Source: Gordonia spumicola
GTDB taxonomy: Bacteria; Actinomycetota; Actinomycetes; Mycobacteriales; Mycobacteriaceae
Reading direction: 5' to 3'
Assembly (NCBI RefSeq): GCF_009932475.1
Contig: NZ_BJOV01000005.1
Location: 1,860,001 to 1,924,000, forward strand
DNA length: 64,000 bases
A model generated the notes under the pieces. That model was not told the origin of the DNA. It did no database searches and saw only the letters and a list, made by a program, of their open reading frames with translations. Made by a program: the position numbers and the translations under genes. Below, piece after piece: positions 45,452-54,648 of the stretch (positions are counted from its first letter, which is position 1; each line of letters begins with the position of its first letter).

Positions 45452-46888
45452 TCAGACCAGATCCGCGGGAGCGGCCAGGGTGCCGCGCACGGCGGTCGCC
45501 GCGGCGACGGCGGGCGACACCAGGTGGGTGCGTCCGCCCTTGCCCTGACGCCCCTCGAAGTTGCGGTTGGACGTCGACGCGCAGCGCTCGCCCGCCGACA
45601 GTTGGTCGGGGTTCATGCCGAGGCACATCGAGCAGCCCGCCATCCGCCATTCCGCGCCGGCCTTGGTGAAGATCTCGCCGAGCCCCTCGTCGTCGGCCTG
45701 CGCCCGCACCTTCATCGAGCCGGGGACGATGAGCATGCGCATGCCCTCGGCCACGGTGCGTCCGTCGAGGATCTCGGCGACCGCGCGCAGGTCCTCGATG
45801 CGACCGTTGGTGCACGAGCCGACGAACACGGTGTCGACCTTGACCTCGCGCAGCGGAGTGCCGGGCGTCAGGCCCATGTACTCGATGGCGCGGGCCGCGG
45901 CCAGCGACTCCGTCTCGTCGACGATGTCGGCGGGATCCGGGATGCTGGCGCCGAGCGGCAGGCCCTGACCCGGGTTGGTCCCCCACGTCACGAACGGGGT
46001 GAGTTCGGACGCGTTGATGTGGACCTCGCGGTCGAAGACGGCGTCGTCGTCGGTCCGCAGGCCGCGCCAGTACTCGACCGCGGCGTCCCAGTCGTCGCCC
46101 TGCGGCGCGTGCGGGCGACCCTTCAGGTAGTCGAAGGTGATGTCGTCGGGGGCGATCATGCCCGCGCGGGCTCCCGCTTCGATGGACATGTTGCACATGG
46201 TCATGCGCGCTTCCATCGACAGCTTCTCGATCGCCGGTCCTCGATACTCCAGGACGTGCCCCTGGCCGCCGCCGGTGCCGATCTCGGCGATGACCGCCAG
46301 GATCAGATCCTTGCTCGTCACACCGTCGGGCAGCTCGCCGTCGACGGTGATCGCCATCGTCCGGAACGGTCGCAGCGACAGCGTCTGCGTCGCCATCACA
46401 TGCTCAACCTCGGAGGTGCCGATGCCCATCGCGAGCGCGCCGAACGCGCCGTGTGTGGAGGTGTGGCTGTCGCCGCAGACCACCGTCATGCCGGGCTGCG
46501 TGAGGCCCAGCTGCGGTCCGACGACGTGCACGATGCCCTGTTCGGCGTCGCCCATCGGGTGCAGGCGGACACCGAACTCCTCGCAGTTGCGGCGCAGCGT
46601 CTCCACCTGCAGCGCCGACACCTGATCGGCGATCGGGCTGAAGATGTCGACCGTGGGGACGTTGTGGTCCTCGGTCGCGATCGTCAGGTCGGGGCGACGG
46701 AGCTTGCGTCCGGCCACCCGGAGCCCGTCGAAGGCCTGCGGGCTCGTCACCTCGTGCACCAGGTGCAGATCGATGTAGATCAGATCGGGGTTGGTGTTGC
46801 CGCTCGCGTCGACCTCGCCCGGGACGACGACGTGGTCGTCCCACACCTTCTCGGCCAGGGTCCGCGGCTTGGCAGTCGTGTCATTCAT
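45452..46888 (-). CDS. leuC: 3-Isopropylmalate dehydratase large subunit
   Basis: LeuC carries the 4Fe-4S cluster. The 478-residue protein has cluster cysteines in [12 protein letters not shown] and [12 protein letters not shown], and [20 protein letters not shown] 46888 ([21 protein letters not shown]) is preferred; an upstream in-frame ATG at 46933 would add 15 residues without homology. The divergent IclR gene begins 79 bases away; the gap carries likely operator sequence. Confidence 0.96.
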   Translation of the reverse strand: MNDTTAKPRTLAEKVWDDHVVVPGEVDASGNTNPDLIYIDLHLVHEVTSPQAFDGLRVAGRKLRRPDLTIATEDHNVPTVDIFSPIADQVSALQVETLRRNCEEFGVRLHPMGDAEQGIVHVVGPQLGLTQPGMTVVCGDSHTSTHGAFGALAMGIGTSEVEHVMATQTLSLRPFRTMAITVDGELPDGVTSKDLILAVIAEIGTGGGQGHVLEYRGPAIEKLSMEARMTMCNMSIEAGARAGMIAPDDITFDYLKGRPHAPQGDDWDAAVEYWRGLRTDDDAVFDREVHINASELTPFVTWGTNPGQGLPLGASIPDPADIVDETESLAAARAIEYMGLTPGTPLREVKVDTVFVGSCTNGRIEDLRAVAEILDGRTVAEGMRMLIVPGSMKVRAQADDEGLGEIFTKAGAEWRMAGCSMCLGMNPDQLSAGERCASTSNRNFEGRQGKGGRTHLVSPAVAAATAVRGTLAAPADLV

Positions 46889-46933
46889 GCGCCACTTGCC
46901 TCTCCAAACGCCTCCGGGGGCTGCCGTCAGCAT

Positions 46934-46961
46934 TTGATCTCAGTATTTGGACAGCTAGTAT
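46934..46961 (+). promoter_or_regulatory. Promoter of the IclR regulator gene
   Basis: TTGATC (46934-46939) and TAGTAT (46956-46961) are 16 bases apart; the -10 ends six bases before the ATG, so transcription should start at the A of ATG. The sequence between them (CAAAT, twice on the minus strand, at 46943-46948 and 46931-46936 approx.) lies also upstream of leuC and could be the operator for both. Confidence 0.55.
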
Positions 46962-46967
46962 CGTCCT

Positions 46968-47669
46968 ATGGGAAAGGATAGCGGAATCGGCGTGCTCGAC
47001 AAATCTGTCGCGGTCCTGACGACCGTCGCGGCCGCGCCACGCAATCTCAACGAGCTCTGCGAGGCCACCGGACTGCCGCGCGCAACGGCGCACCGCCTCG
47101 CCGTCGGACTCGAAGTACACGAGCTGCTGACCCGCGACGACACGGGTCGCTGGACGCCGGGACCTGCGCTGGCCCGGCTCGCCGCGACGGCCCGAGACGA
47201 CGTCCGTGAGGCGGCGCTCCTCGTCCTGCCTCGGCTGCAGGAGGCCACCGGCGAGTCGGTCCAGTTGTACCGCAGGGAGGGTTCCGAACGAGTCTGCATC
47301 GCGGCGTCCGAGCCGCCGACCGGCCTGCGCGACACCGTCCCGGTCGGCACGCGCTTCACGATGGCCGCGGGATCGGCGGCGAAGGTCCTCGCGGCCTGGG
47401 CCGAACCCGACCTCCGGGCGGCGTTGGTCCCCGATTCCGCGTACACCGAGCGATCGCTCGCGGAGATCCGACGCCGAGGCTGGGCGCAGAGCGCGGCCGA
47501 ACGCATCGAGGGGGTCGCCAGTGCGTCCGCTCCCGTCCGTGACTCGTCCGGCGCCGTCGTCGCCGCCGTCTCCATCTCCGGTCCCATCGGACGGCTCGGG
47601 CGTCGGCCCGGCGAGCGTTTCGCGCCCGAGTTGATCCGAGCGGCGGACGCCATCAGCGCCCGACTGTGA
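46968..47669 (+). CDS. IclR-family regulator (LeuR/NdgR/LtbR type)
   Basis: The 233-residue protein has an N-terminal winged helix (LNELCEATGLPRATAHRLAVGLEVHELL) and IclR effector domain (RFTMAAGSAAKVLAAW, SASAPVRDSSGAVVAAVSISGP). Such proteins (NdgR in Streptomyces, LtbR in Corynebacterium) control leuCD and related genes. It is divergent from leuCD, so repression of leuCD and itself is likely. No Shine-Dalgarno sequence; predicted leaderless. Confidence 0.88.
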   Translation: MGKDSGIGVLDKSVAVLTTVAAAPRNLNELCEATGLPRATAHRLAVGLEVHELLTRDDTGRWTPGPALARLAATARDDVREAALLVLPRLQEATGESVQLYRREGSERVCIAASEPPTGLRDTVPVGTRFTMAAGSAAKVLAAWAEPDLRAALVPDSAYTERSLAEIRRRGWAQSAAERIEGVASASAPVRDSSGAVVAAVSISGPIGRLGRRPGERFAPELIRAADAISARL

Positions 47670-47688
47670 CGTCCGCTACGGTTCGAGA

Positions 47689-48186
47689 ATGGGAACAAAG
47701 CAGCGCTCACAGATCGTGATGAGCGACGACGAGATCGCCTCGTTCATCGCGCAGCACCGCACCGCCAACCTCGCCACCCACGGCCGAGACGGCATCCACC
47801 TCCTCGCGATGTGGTACGCCGTGATCGACGGTGAACTCTGGTTCGAGACCAAGGCCAAGTCGCAGAAGATCGTCAATCTCCGCCGTGATCCGCGCGCGAC
47901 CGCCCTCATCGAGGACGGTCTCACCTACGACGCGTTGCGCGGCGTCAGCATCGAGGGCGCCGTCGAGATCCACGACGACCCCGACACCTGCCTGAAGGTC
48001 GGCATCAACGTCTGGGAACGCTACAACGGCCCGTACACCGACGATCTCAAGCCAGCCGTCGAAGCCATGATGAACAAGCGCGTCGCCGTCCGCCTCGTGC
48101 CCACCCGCATCCGCTCCTGGGATCACGGCAAACTCGGTCTCCCCGCCCTCCCCCTCGGCGGCACCACCGCGGAGTTCTACAGCTGA
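47689..48186 (+). CDS. F420-dependent PPOX-class (FDOR) protein, Rv2991-like
   Basis: The 165-residue flavin/deazaflavin reductase fold protein has HRTANLATHGRDGIHLLAMWYAV and FETKAKSQKIVNLRRDPRATALIEDG, typical of FDOR-B proteins. In M. tuberculosis Rv2991 occupies this place. Substrate unknown. TACGGT ends six bases before ATG, predicting a leaderless mRNA independent of the IclR gene 20 bases upstream. Two hairpins follow. Confidence 0.85.
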   Translation: MGTKQRSQIVMSDDEIASFIAQHRTANLATHGRDGIHLLAMWYAVIDGELWFETKAKSQKIVNLRRDPRATALIEDGLTYDALRGVSIEGAVEIHDDPDTCLKVGINVWERYNGPYTDDLKPAVEAMMNKRVAVRLVPTRIRSWDHGKLGLPALPLGGTTAEFYS

Positions 48187-48214
48187 CCCATCCCAAACGC
48201 GAGTCCGCTCCCCT

Positions 48215-48256
48215 CGTCGACATCCGCTCCCCTCCCGAAGTGAGCGGATGTCGACG
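48215..48256. terminator. 15-bp stem hairpin after the PPOX gene
   Basis: CGTCGACATCCGCTC (48215-48229) and its exact complement at 48242-48256 flank a 12-base loop. The outer flank can pair further (GTCCGCTC/GAGCGAAC). A GTCGACATCCGCTC-type repeat may be dispersed elsewhere. Confidence 0.7.
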
Positions 48257-48284
48257 AAGTGAGCGAACTGCTCCACATACGAAT

Positions 48285-48314
48285 GAAGACCCGGACCAAA
48301 TGGTCCGGGTCTTC
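48285..48314. terminator. Compact bidirectional terminator before tRNA-Glu
   Basis: GAAGACCCGGACCA (48285-48298) and its exact complement at 48301-48314 are separated by only AA. The stem is followed by ATTTCTCT on the plus strand. It lies nine bases beyond the tRNA-Glu 3' end and would terminate the tRNA transcript too. Confidence 0.85.
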
Positions 48315-48323
48315 ATTTCTCTG

Positions 48324-48396
48324 TAGCCCCGACGGGATTCGAACCCGCGCTACCGCCTTGAGAGGGCGGCGTCCTAGGCCGCTAGACGACGGGGCC
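48324..48396 (-). tRNA. tRNA-Glu (anticodon CUC)
   Basis: On the minus strand the gene reads GGCCCCGTCGTCTAGCGGCC through the 3' discriminator A. The acceptor stem GGCCCCG/CGGGGCT has seven pairs (one G-U), the anticodon loop is CTCTCAA with CTC as anticodon, and the T-loop is TTCGAAT. No CCA is encoded. It follows tRNA-Gln and gltX on the same strand. Confidence 0.95.
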
Positions 48397-48465
48397 CTAG
48401 AACAACATTTTCAGTTGTGACACACGCTGATCCACTATACACGATCGTGAACTTTGCGAATATCG

Positions 48466-48537
48466 CTGGGGTACCAGGACTCGAACCTAGAATGGCGGTA
48501 CCAGAAACCGCTGTGTTGCCAATTACACCATACCCCA
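48466..48537 (-). tRNA. tRNA-Gln (anticodon CUG)
   Basis: On the minus strand the gene starts TGGGGTATGGTGTAATTGGC. The acceptor stem TGGGGTA/TACCCCA has seven pairs and the discriminator is G. The anticodon loop is TTCTGGT, anticodon CTG. The T-loop TTCGAGT is normal. No CCA is encoded. Confidence 0.95.
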
Positions 48538-48636
48538 AGGGTTTGATCCGATCGTCGCCGGGCGCTTGGCGTCCGGCTCCTCTCGGGCCGTGGAGTACAT
48601 TACCAACAACCCCACCCCAAACCACAAATCGACTGG

Positions 48637-50121
48637 TCAGACGGCCTTTTCGGCGACCTGTCGGGCGAGCGTCAGGCGTGCGAGGGTCTTCTCGCGGCCG
48701 AGCAGCTCCATCGACTCGTACAGCGGCGGGCTCACCGCGGCGCCCGTGACGCCCACGCGGACCGGTCCGAACGCCTTGCGCGGCTTGAGCTCCAGACCGT
48801 CGATCAGAGCGGCCTTGAGCGCACCCTCCAGCGTCGGGGTGTCCCACTGCTCCACGGACTCACAGGCGGCGATCGTCGCGTCGAGGACGGCCACCGCGTC
48901 GGCGCCGAGATTCTTGGCCGCGGCCTTCTCGTCGAACGCGAAATCGGCGTCGTCGATGTACAGGAACTCGATCAGACCCCACGCATCGCCGAGCACCTGG
49001 ATTCGCGTCTGCACGAGATCGGCGACGACGGCGAACTGCGCGTCGTCGATCGGCTCGACCAGGTCGCCGCGGGCGACGAGGAAGGCGCGCAGGCGCGCCG
49101 CGAAATCGGCGGGCTCGAGACGACGGATGTGCTCGGCGTTGATCGAGTCGGCCTTCTTCTGGTCGAAGCGCGCCGGATTCGAGTTGACGTTGGCGACGTC
49201 GAACGCCTCGGTCATCTGATCGAGGGTGAAGATGTCCTCGTCGCTCGAGAAGCCCCAGCCGAGCAGTGCGAGGTAGTTCAGCAGCCCCTCGGGGATGAAG
49301 CCGCGGTCCCGGTGATGGAAGAGGTTCGACTCCGGGTCGCGCTTGGACAGCTTCTTGTTGCCCTCGCCCATCACGAACGGCAGGTGCGCGAACTCGGGCA
49401 CGAGGTCGGCCACGCCGAGGCGGATCAGGGCCTGGTACAGGGCGATCTGACGCGGCGTCGACGACAGCAGATCCTCACCACGCAGCACGTGTGTGATCTT
49501 CATCAGCGCGTCGTCGACCGGGTTGACCAGCGTGTACAGCGGGTCTCCGTTCGCTCGGGTGAGCGCGAAGTCGGGCACCGTCCCGGCCTTGATCGTGGTG
49601 GTGCCGCGGACCAGGTCGTCCCATGCGATGTCCTCGTCGGGCATCCGGAGGCGGACGACGGGACTGCGACCCTCCGCGACGTAGGCGGCGCGCTGCTCAT
49701 CGGTCAGGTCGCGGTCGAAGTTGTCGTAGCCGAGCTTCGGGTTGCGTCCCGCCGCGAGGTGGCGCGCCTCCACCTCCTCGGGAGTCGAGAACGCCTCGTA
49801 CGCCTCACCCGCCTCCAGGAGCTTCGCGACGACGTCGAGGTGCAGCTGCTTGCGCTCGGACTGCCGGTACGGCGCGTACGGGCCGCCGACCTCGGGGCCC
49901 TCGTCCCATTCGAGCCCGAGCCAGCGCAGGGCGTCCAGGATCGCGTCGTACGACTCCTGGCTGTCCCGCGCGGCGTCGGTGTCCTCGATGCGGAAGACGA
50001 ACGTGCCGCCCGTGTGACGGGCCTGCGCGAAGTTGAAGAGCGCCGTCCGAGCGAGCCCGACATGCGGGGTTCCGGTGGGTGACGGACAGAATCGGACGCG
50101 AACGTTTTCACCGGTGGTCAT
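48637..50121 (-). CDS. gltX: Glutamyl-tRNA synthetase (probably non-discriminating)
   Basis: GltX charges tRNA-Glu and, in actinobacteria without GlnRS, also tRNA-Gln, which GatCAB then amidates. The 494-residue protein has the HIGH-type motif [14 protein letters not shown] and KLSKRD in [16 protein letters not shown] 50121 follows TAGGCT by seven bases on the minus strand, predicting a leaderless mRNA. The two tRNA genes lie directly downstream. The assignment as non-discriminating is from the clade, not from visible residues. Confidence 0.96.
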   Translation of the reverse strand: MTTGENVRVRFCPSPTGTPHVGLARTALFNFAQARHTGGTFVFRIEDTDAARDSQESYDAILDALRWLGLEWDEGPEVGGPYAPYRQSERKQLHLDVVAKLLEAGEAYEAFSTPEEVEARHLAAGRNPKLGYDNFDRDLTDEQRAAYVAEGRSPVVRLRMPDEDIAWDDLVRGTTTIKAGTVPDFALTRANGDPLYTLVNPVDDALMKITHVLRGEDLLSSTPRQIALYQALIRLGVADLVPEFAHLPFVMGEGNKKLSKRDPESNLFHHRDRGFIPEGLLNYLALLGWGFSSDEDIFTLDQMTEAFDVANVNSNPARFDQKKADSINAEHIRRLEPADFAARLRAFLVARGDLVEPIDDAQFAVVADLVQTRIQVLGDAWGLIEFLYIDDADFAFDEKAAAKNLGADAVAVLDATIAACESVEQWDTPTLEGALKAALIDGLELKPRKAFGPVRVGVTGAAVSPPLYESMELLGREKTLARLTLARQVAEKAV

Positions 50122-50175
50122 GCAGGTCAGCCTATGTCATCAGGCCGCGGGCCCGCTTACCAGGTCGCCGGATCA

Positions 50176-50205
50176 TTGACTTAGTTGTTCTAGTTGAACT
50201 AGAAC
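50176..50205 (+). promoter_or_regulatory. YtrA-type operator in the promoter of the GntR gene
   Basis: GTTCTAGTTGAACTAGAAC at 50187-50205 is a perfect inverted repeat of 9-bp arms around G. A -35 TTGACT lies at 50176-50181; TAGAAC at 50200-50205 is a plausible -10, ending six bases before the ATG. The operator therefore covers the spacer and the -10, so bound protein would shut off the promoter. Confidence 0.75.
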
Positions 50206-50211
50206 TATCTC

Positions 50212-50571
50212 ATGCTCGTCCACATCGACCCCGCCAGCGACGCACCGATCTTCGAACAGATCGCGGCGAGCATCCGCGCCGACGTCGTGAGCGGACGCTC
50301 CCACCCCGGGGACCGCCTGCCCGCCGCCCGACAGCTCGCCGACGCCCTCGACGTGAACACCCACACCGTGCTGCACGCCTACCAGGCGTTGCGGGACGAA
50401 GGGCTCGTCGAACTGCGACGGGGCCGCGGGGCCGTCCTCACCGACGCCGCGGGAGCCCTCGGCGACGTCCGCGAGGACATCGTGGCTCTCGCCGCCAAGG
50501 CCGCGGCCGCCGGAATCACCCCCGAGACCCTGTCCGCGCTCATCAAGGAGGCCATCCATGCCCAGTACTGA
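50212..50571 (+). CDS. GntR-family repressor, YtrA subfamily
   Basis: The 119-residue protein is a winged helix (APIFEQIAASIRADVVSGRSHPGDRLPAARQLADALDVNTHTVLHAYQALRDEGLV) with a short C-terminal dimerisation tail, the YtrA pattern. These repressors usually control a neighbouring membrane protein or ABC exporter. The palindromic operator sits just upstream. Its stop overlaps the start of the DUF1648 gene by 14 bases. Confidence 0.9.
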   Translation: MLVHIDPASDAPIFEQIAASIRADVVSGRSHPGDRLPAARQLADALDVNTHTVLHAYQALRDEGLVELRRGRGAVLTDAAGALGDVREDIVALAAKAAAAGITPETLSALIKEAIHAQY

Positions 50572-51544
50572 CCATGCCCGCCGCACCCGCGCCTATCTCG
50601 CCGGCGGCCTCGGCGTCCCGATCGTCGCGACCCTCGCGGCGATCGCCGTCCAGACACTGTCGACGCCGCCGTCGACGCGGATCGGCGTCCATTGGAATCT
50701 GCACGGCGACGTCGACCGATGGGCGGCGGCGTGGACCGTCCTCGTCGCCACCCTCATCGCCGGGCTGGCGCCCGCGGGTCTCGCCGTCGCCAACTACCTG
50801 CCGCTGCGCGACGGCACCCCCGGACAGTTCTTCCGCTGGGTGTCGACGACGGCCGCGAGCCTGTCCGTCTCCCTCACGGTCCTGCTGACGGGCGTGGTGA
50901 TCGCGCAGACAGACGGCGCGGCGCCGTCGCCGATGGTCCTCGTCGCCGTCGCCGCCGCCTGCGGGTCGATCACCGCCGCGATCGCCTGGACACTCCAGCC
51001 GAACGACCTCGCCCCCGCCGAAGCTCCCCGCCACGTCGAGCCGATCGCGATCGGAGCCGGAGACCGAGTGGCGTGGCTGCGCACGCAGACCTCGAGTCGC
51101 GGGCTCCTCGCGCTCACCTGGCTGATCGCCGGACTCTCGATCGGGACCGCAGTCGTCGGCTGGGCCTGCGGACTCCCCATGACCGCCGTGTGGGCGAGCG
51201 CCGTCGCATCGCTCATCGTGGTCCTCGCCCTGACCTCGTCACTGTCGTTCCACGTCCGGGTCGACGCGTCGGGATTGACGATCCGGTCGATCGCCGGATT
51301 CCCGCGGTGGCACGTCGCGGCGGCCGACATCACCGACGTGCGAGTGATCTCGGTGCGGGCCATCGGTCAGTTCGGCGGCTACGGCGTCCGGCTGGCGAAT
51401 GGGCGGACCGGCGTGATCCTCCGCTCCGGCGAGGCACTGGAGGTGCACCGTCGCACGGGTCGATCGATCGTCCTCACCGTCGACGATGCGGCCACCGCCG
51501 CCGCCGTGCTCACGGCAGTCGGCTCGGCCGGCTCTCGGCCCTGA
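50558..51544 (+). CDS. DUF1648-domain membrane protein
   Basis: The 328-residue protein has about six to seven transmembrane helices. The N-terminal segment contains RIGVHWNLHGDVDRWAAAW, matching the DUF1648 motif seen in SdpI-like and YtrA-linked proteins. The C-terminal part (about 230-325) is a soluble beta domain, WHVAAADITDVRVISVRAI and RSGEALEVHRRTGRSI, resembling a bacterial PH fold. Function unknown; immunity against membrane stress is a guess from family. It is coupled to its YtrA-type regulator. Confidence 0.82.
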   Translation: MPSTDHARRTRAYLAGGLGVPIVATLAAIAVQTLSTPPSTRIGVHWNLHGDVDRWAAAWTVLVATLIAGLAPAGLAVANYLPLRDGTPGQFFRWVSTTAASLSVSLTVLLTGVVIAQTDGAAPSPMVLVAVAAACGSITAAIAWTLQPNDLAPAEAPRHVEPIAIGAGDRVAWLRTQTSSRGLLALTWLIAGLSIGTAVVGWACGLPMTAVWASAVASLIVVLALTSSLSFHVRVDASGLTIRSIAGFPRWHVAAADITDVRVISVRAIGQFGGYGVRLANGRTGVILRSGEALEVHRRTGRSIVLTVDDAATAAAVLTAVGSAGSRP

Positions 51545-51549
51545 GAGTG

Positions 51550-52383
51550 TCAGCGCTGAGAGTCGAGATACCCGACGAGGAGCGCGTTCACCGCGTCCGG
51601 CCGTTCCAGGTAGCCGAAGTGACCGGCATCCGGGATCTCCTCGTACCGCGATCCGGGAATCGCATCGGCCACCTCACGAGCCAGGTGGACCGGCAGCGTC
51701 CGGTCGTCGGCGAACCCGACGACCAGCGACGGCCGAGAGATCGCCCGATAGGCGGCCAGGCGGTTCTCGTCCCGCTCGGGGAGGCTCAGCTGCGCCCGCA
51801 CGCCCGGCGTGGACGACTGGCCGCCGAACCCGATGATGTCGAGCCAGTCACGCGCGGACCGGTCGTCGGCCAGCGTCGTCGGCGACAGGTTCATATGCGC
51901 CGTGACGGCGGCGAAGAACGGCGCGGGCAGGTCCCGACCGGCGTCCAACAGCGCGATCTCGCCCTCGTTGTACGCCTTGAGCAGCGGCGTGGTCCGGCCG
52001 TACGTTCCGAGCATCACCGCGGCGCGAACGAGGTCGGGCCGCGCCAGCGTCAACTCCTGCGTTATTCGGCCGCCGAGCGACGTCCCGACCACGAAGGCCG
52101 GTCCGCCGAAGTGCTCGATGACGGCCGCGGTGTCGGCGACCATGTCGGCGAGGGTGAAACCCGATGCGCACTCGCTCGACGGAGCGATGCCCCGGTTGTC
52201 GAAGGTGACGACCCGGTACCCGGCCTTGATCAGGGCGGGCTGCTGGTTGGCGTGCCACACACGGCCGGGGCTTCCGGTGCCCATCACCATGACGACGAGC
52301 GGGCCGTCGCCCGCGGCCGTGCACGACAGGATCGCGTCGCCGTTGCGGACCTCGACCGGTGCGACGCGACCGGGGCGGGTCAC
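51550..52383 (-). CDS. Alpha/beta-hydrolase
   Basis: The 277-residue protein has oxyanion region VVMVMGTGSPGRVW, nucleophile GTSLGGRIT (Ser), Asp near GFADDRTLP and His in DAGHFGYLERPD. The fold and neighbours (FAH family enzyme) suggest hydrolysis of a ring-cleavage or ester product in aromatic catabolism, but the substrate is unknown. GTG 52383 overlaps the FAH stop by four bases (GTGA). Confidence 0.85.
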   Translation of the reverse strand: MTRPGRVAPVEVRNGDAILSCTAAGDGPLVVMVMGTGSPGRVWHANQQPALIKAGYRVVTFDNRGIAPSSECASGFTLADMVADTAAVIEHFGGPAFVVGTSLGGRITQELTLARPDLVRAAVMLGTYGRTTPLLKAYNEGEIALLDAGRDLPAPFFAAVTAHMNLSPTTLADDRSARDWLDIIGFGGQSSTPGVRAQLSLPERDENRLAAYRAISRPSLVVGFADDRTLPVHLAREVADAIPGSRYEEIPDAGHFGYLERPDAVNALLVGYLDSQR

Positions 52384-53150
52384 TTGTCGATCACCGGGTT
52401 GCTGAGCGTGCCGATACCCTCGACCGTCACCGACACCGTCTGCCCTGCGGTCATCGGGCCGATGCCCTCGGGCGTGCCGGTCAGGATCACGTCGCCCGGC
52501 AGCAGGGTCATCACGCGCGAGACCCATTCGACGATCTCACCGACGGAATGCAGCATCGACGACGTGCGGCTCGACTGCTTGGTCTGGCCGTCGAGTTCGG
52601 TGCGGATCGCGACGTCGGACGGGTCGAAGTCGGTGACGATCCACGGGCCGAGCGGGCAGAACGTGTCGTACCCCTTGGCTCGCGCCCACTGGCCGTCGAT
52701 CGCCTGCTGATCCCGTGCGGTCACGTCGTTGGCGACCGTGTAGCCGAGGATCACGTCCTTCGCCTTGGCGGCGGGCACGTCCTTGCAGGGGCGGCCGATC
52801 ACGATGGCGAGTTCGCCCTCGAAGTCGACGCGGTCGGACGACGGCGGCCGCACGATCGGCACGTTCGGACCGATGATCGACGTGTTGGGCTTGATGAAGA
52901 TCACCGGGTCCGCGGGAGCCTCCGACCCCATCTCGGCCGCGTGCGCCGCGTAGTTCTTGCCGATCGCGATGATCTTCGACGCCAGGATCGGCGCGAGGAC
53001 GCGCGTGTCCGAGAGCTTCCACGTGCGCCCGGTGAACGTGGGATCGCCGAACGGGTGCTCCGCGATCTCCCGGGCCGTCTCCTGGCCCTCTTCTCCTTCG
53101 ATGGCGACGAATGCGACGCCGTCCGGACTTGCGACACGACCCAGTTTCAT
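52380..53150 (-). CDS. Fumarylacetoacetate hydrolase family protein (Rv2993c-like)
   Basis: The 256-residue protein has the FAH metal motif: IAIGKNYAAHAAEMGSEAP, DFEGELAIVIGR with acidic ligands and GYTVANDVTARDQQ, and TGTPEGIGP. The family cleaves or isomerises 2-keto acids. ATG 53150 is chosen over the longer frame because TAACCT lies seven bases upstream and MKLGRV is the family start. Divergent from the MFS gene across an operator-like palindrome. Confidence 0.9.
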   Translation of the reverse strand: MKLGRVASPDGVAFVAIEGEEGQETAREIAEHPFGDPTFTGRTWKLSDTRVLAPILASKIIAIGKNYAAHAAEMGSEAPADPVIFIKPNTSIIGPNVPIVRPPSSDRVDFEGELAIVIGRPCKDVPAAKAKDVILGYTVANDVTARDQQAIDGQWARAKGYDTFCPLGPWIVTDFDPSDVAIRTELDGQTKQSSRTSSMLHSVGEIVEWVSRVMTLLPGDVILTGTPEGIGPMTAGQTVSVTVEGIGTLSNPVIDK

Positions 53151-53157
53151 ACCCCGA

Positions 53158-53195
53158 AGGTTAACGCACCCGATTTCGTGTTCTAGAATATGAAA
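53158..53195. promoter_or_regulatory. Divergent FAH/MFS control region with palindrome
   Basis: A 22-base imperfect palindrome spans 53174-53195, centred on TTCTAGAA (53181-53188), with only two mismatched pairs. The FAH -10 (TAACCT on the minus strand, 53163-53158) is seven bases from its ATG, and the palindrome covers its -35. A second small palindrome ATAGT-TCC-ACTAT lies at 53198-53210. Confidence 0.5.
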
Positions 53196-53235
53196 CGATA
53201 GTTCCACTATTTGAGATTCAGAGCGAGGTGTTCAG

Positions 53236-54453
53236 ATGACCGAGACCATGTCAGCGACCCGACGGTGGACGATGCTCGTCTGTTCGCTCGTCGCCGCAAT
53301 GACGACCACCTGCGCCACCGCCGGAGTCGCGTACGTGATCCCCGTCCTGCACCGGGACCACGGGATGTCGCTGACCGACGCGGCCACCCTCGCCGCCGTG
53401 CCGACCATCGGCCTGACGTTGACGATCATCGCCTGGGGGGCCGCGCTCGACAGGTTCGGCGAGCGGCGCGTTCTGCTCGCGTCGTTGGCCGTGACACTGG
53501 CCGGCACCGCCGGAGCCCTGATCGTCGCCGCCGTCGGCGGCGGGTTCTCGGCCCTCGTGATCCCACTGCTGATCGGGGGTCTGGGATCGGGCGCCGCGAA
53601 CGGCGCGAGCGGGCGGATCGTCGTCGGATGGTTCCCCGCCGATCAACGCGGAACCGCGATGGGCGTGCGGCAGATGGCCCAGCCGCTCGGCATCGGCGTG
53701 TGTGCGTTGACGATGCCCGTCTTCGCCGACAGGTGGGGCCTGGCCGCCGCCTTCACGGTACCCGTCGCGGTGACCGTCGTCGGGTTCGTCGCGGTGGCCG
53801 CGGCGGTCGTCGATCCGCCCCACCCGGCGAGCTCGGCAGCGGCGATCTCGGGGAACCCGTACCGCGGGTCCCGCTTCCTGCAGCGCGTCCACGCCGTCAG
53901 CGTTCTGCTCGTGATCCCGCAGTCGATGCTGTGGACGTTCGTCCCGGCGTGGCTGATCGTCGGACACGGCTGGTCGGCGTTCGGCGCGGGCGCACTCGTC
54001 ACGGCGACACAGGTGACCGGCGCATTCGGCCGGATCGCCGCCGGTCGCCTGTCCGACGTCATGGGATCCCGCATGCGACCCGTCCGCTGGATCGCCGTCG
54101 CCGCGGGAGCGACCACCGCACTGCTCGCGTTGACCGATTGGATCGGCAGCCCGGTCGCGGCTGCCGTCATGGTGGTCGCGTCCATCAGCACCGTCGCCGA
54201 CAACGGTCTGGCGTTCACCGCGATCGCCGAGTTCGCCGGACCGTCGTGGAGCGGCCGCAGCCTCGGTGTCCAGAACACCGCGCAATACGTCACCACCGCG
54301 GCCACCACTCCCCTGTTCGGCGGCGTCATCGAGGCCGCGGGCTATCCGGCGGCCTTCGCCGTCGCCGCCGTCGCGCCACTGATCGCCATCGGGCTGGTTC
54401 CACGCGACGCCGTGCGCGGCCGCGAGGAGCCGGTTGCCGTCGACGAGCCTTAG
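53236..54453 (+). CDS. MFS transporter (Rv2994-like)
   Basis: The 405-residue protein has about 12 transmembrane segments in two halves. The loop 2-3 signature appears as GAALDRFGERRVLLAS and is repeated in the second half as AAGRLSDVMGSRMRPV. Substrate unknown. GAGGTG lies eight bases before ATG 53236. It is divergent from the FAH/hydrolase pair, so uptake or export of the same compound is plausible. Convergent with leuB. Confidence 0.87.
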   Translation: MTETMSATRRWTMLVCSLVAAMTTTCATAGVAYVIPVLHRDHGMSLTDAATLAAVPTIGLTLTIIAWGAALDRFGERRVLLASLAVTLAGTAGALIVAAVGGGFSALVIPLLIGGLGSGAANGASGRIVVGWFPADQRGTAMGVRQMAQPLGIGVCALTMPVFADRWGLAAAFTVPVAVTVVGFVAVAAAVVDPPHPASSAAAISGNPYRGSRFLQRVHAVSVLLVIPQSMLWTFVPAWLIVGHGWSAFGAGALVTATQVTGAFGRIAAGRLSDVMGSRMRPVRWIAVAAGATTALLALTDWIGSPVAAAVMVVASISTVADNGLAFTAIAEFAGPSWSGRSLGVQNTAQYVTTAATTPLFGGVIEAAGYPAAFAVAAVAPLIAIGLVPRDAVRGREEPVAVDEP

Positions 54454-54601
54454 GTTGGCCTGCGACTCAGCTTCAAAGACGCTCGGACAGCACGAGGAAC
54501 TCGACCCCGCGTCGTTCCCTTGCGTCTCGCTGAGTGGACTCCCCTGGCAGTCGACAATGTTCGCGTCTCAATGAGGCACCTGCCAAAGCACGAACAAACA
54601 A

Positions 54602-54636
54602 AAGGACCGCACCGACAGCAAACCGGTGCGGTCCTT
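54602..54636 (-). terminator. leuB/MFS terminator
   Basis: AAGGACCGCACCG (54602-54614) and its exact complement 54624-54636 form a 13-bp stem with a nine-base loop. On the minus strand it is followed by TGTTTGTTCG, a U-rich tail suited to leuB. The 150 bases between here and the MFS stop show no ORF. Confidence 0.85.
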
Positions 54637-54648
54637 CGTTGAATCCGA

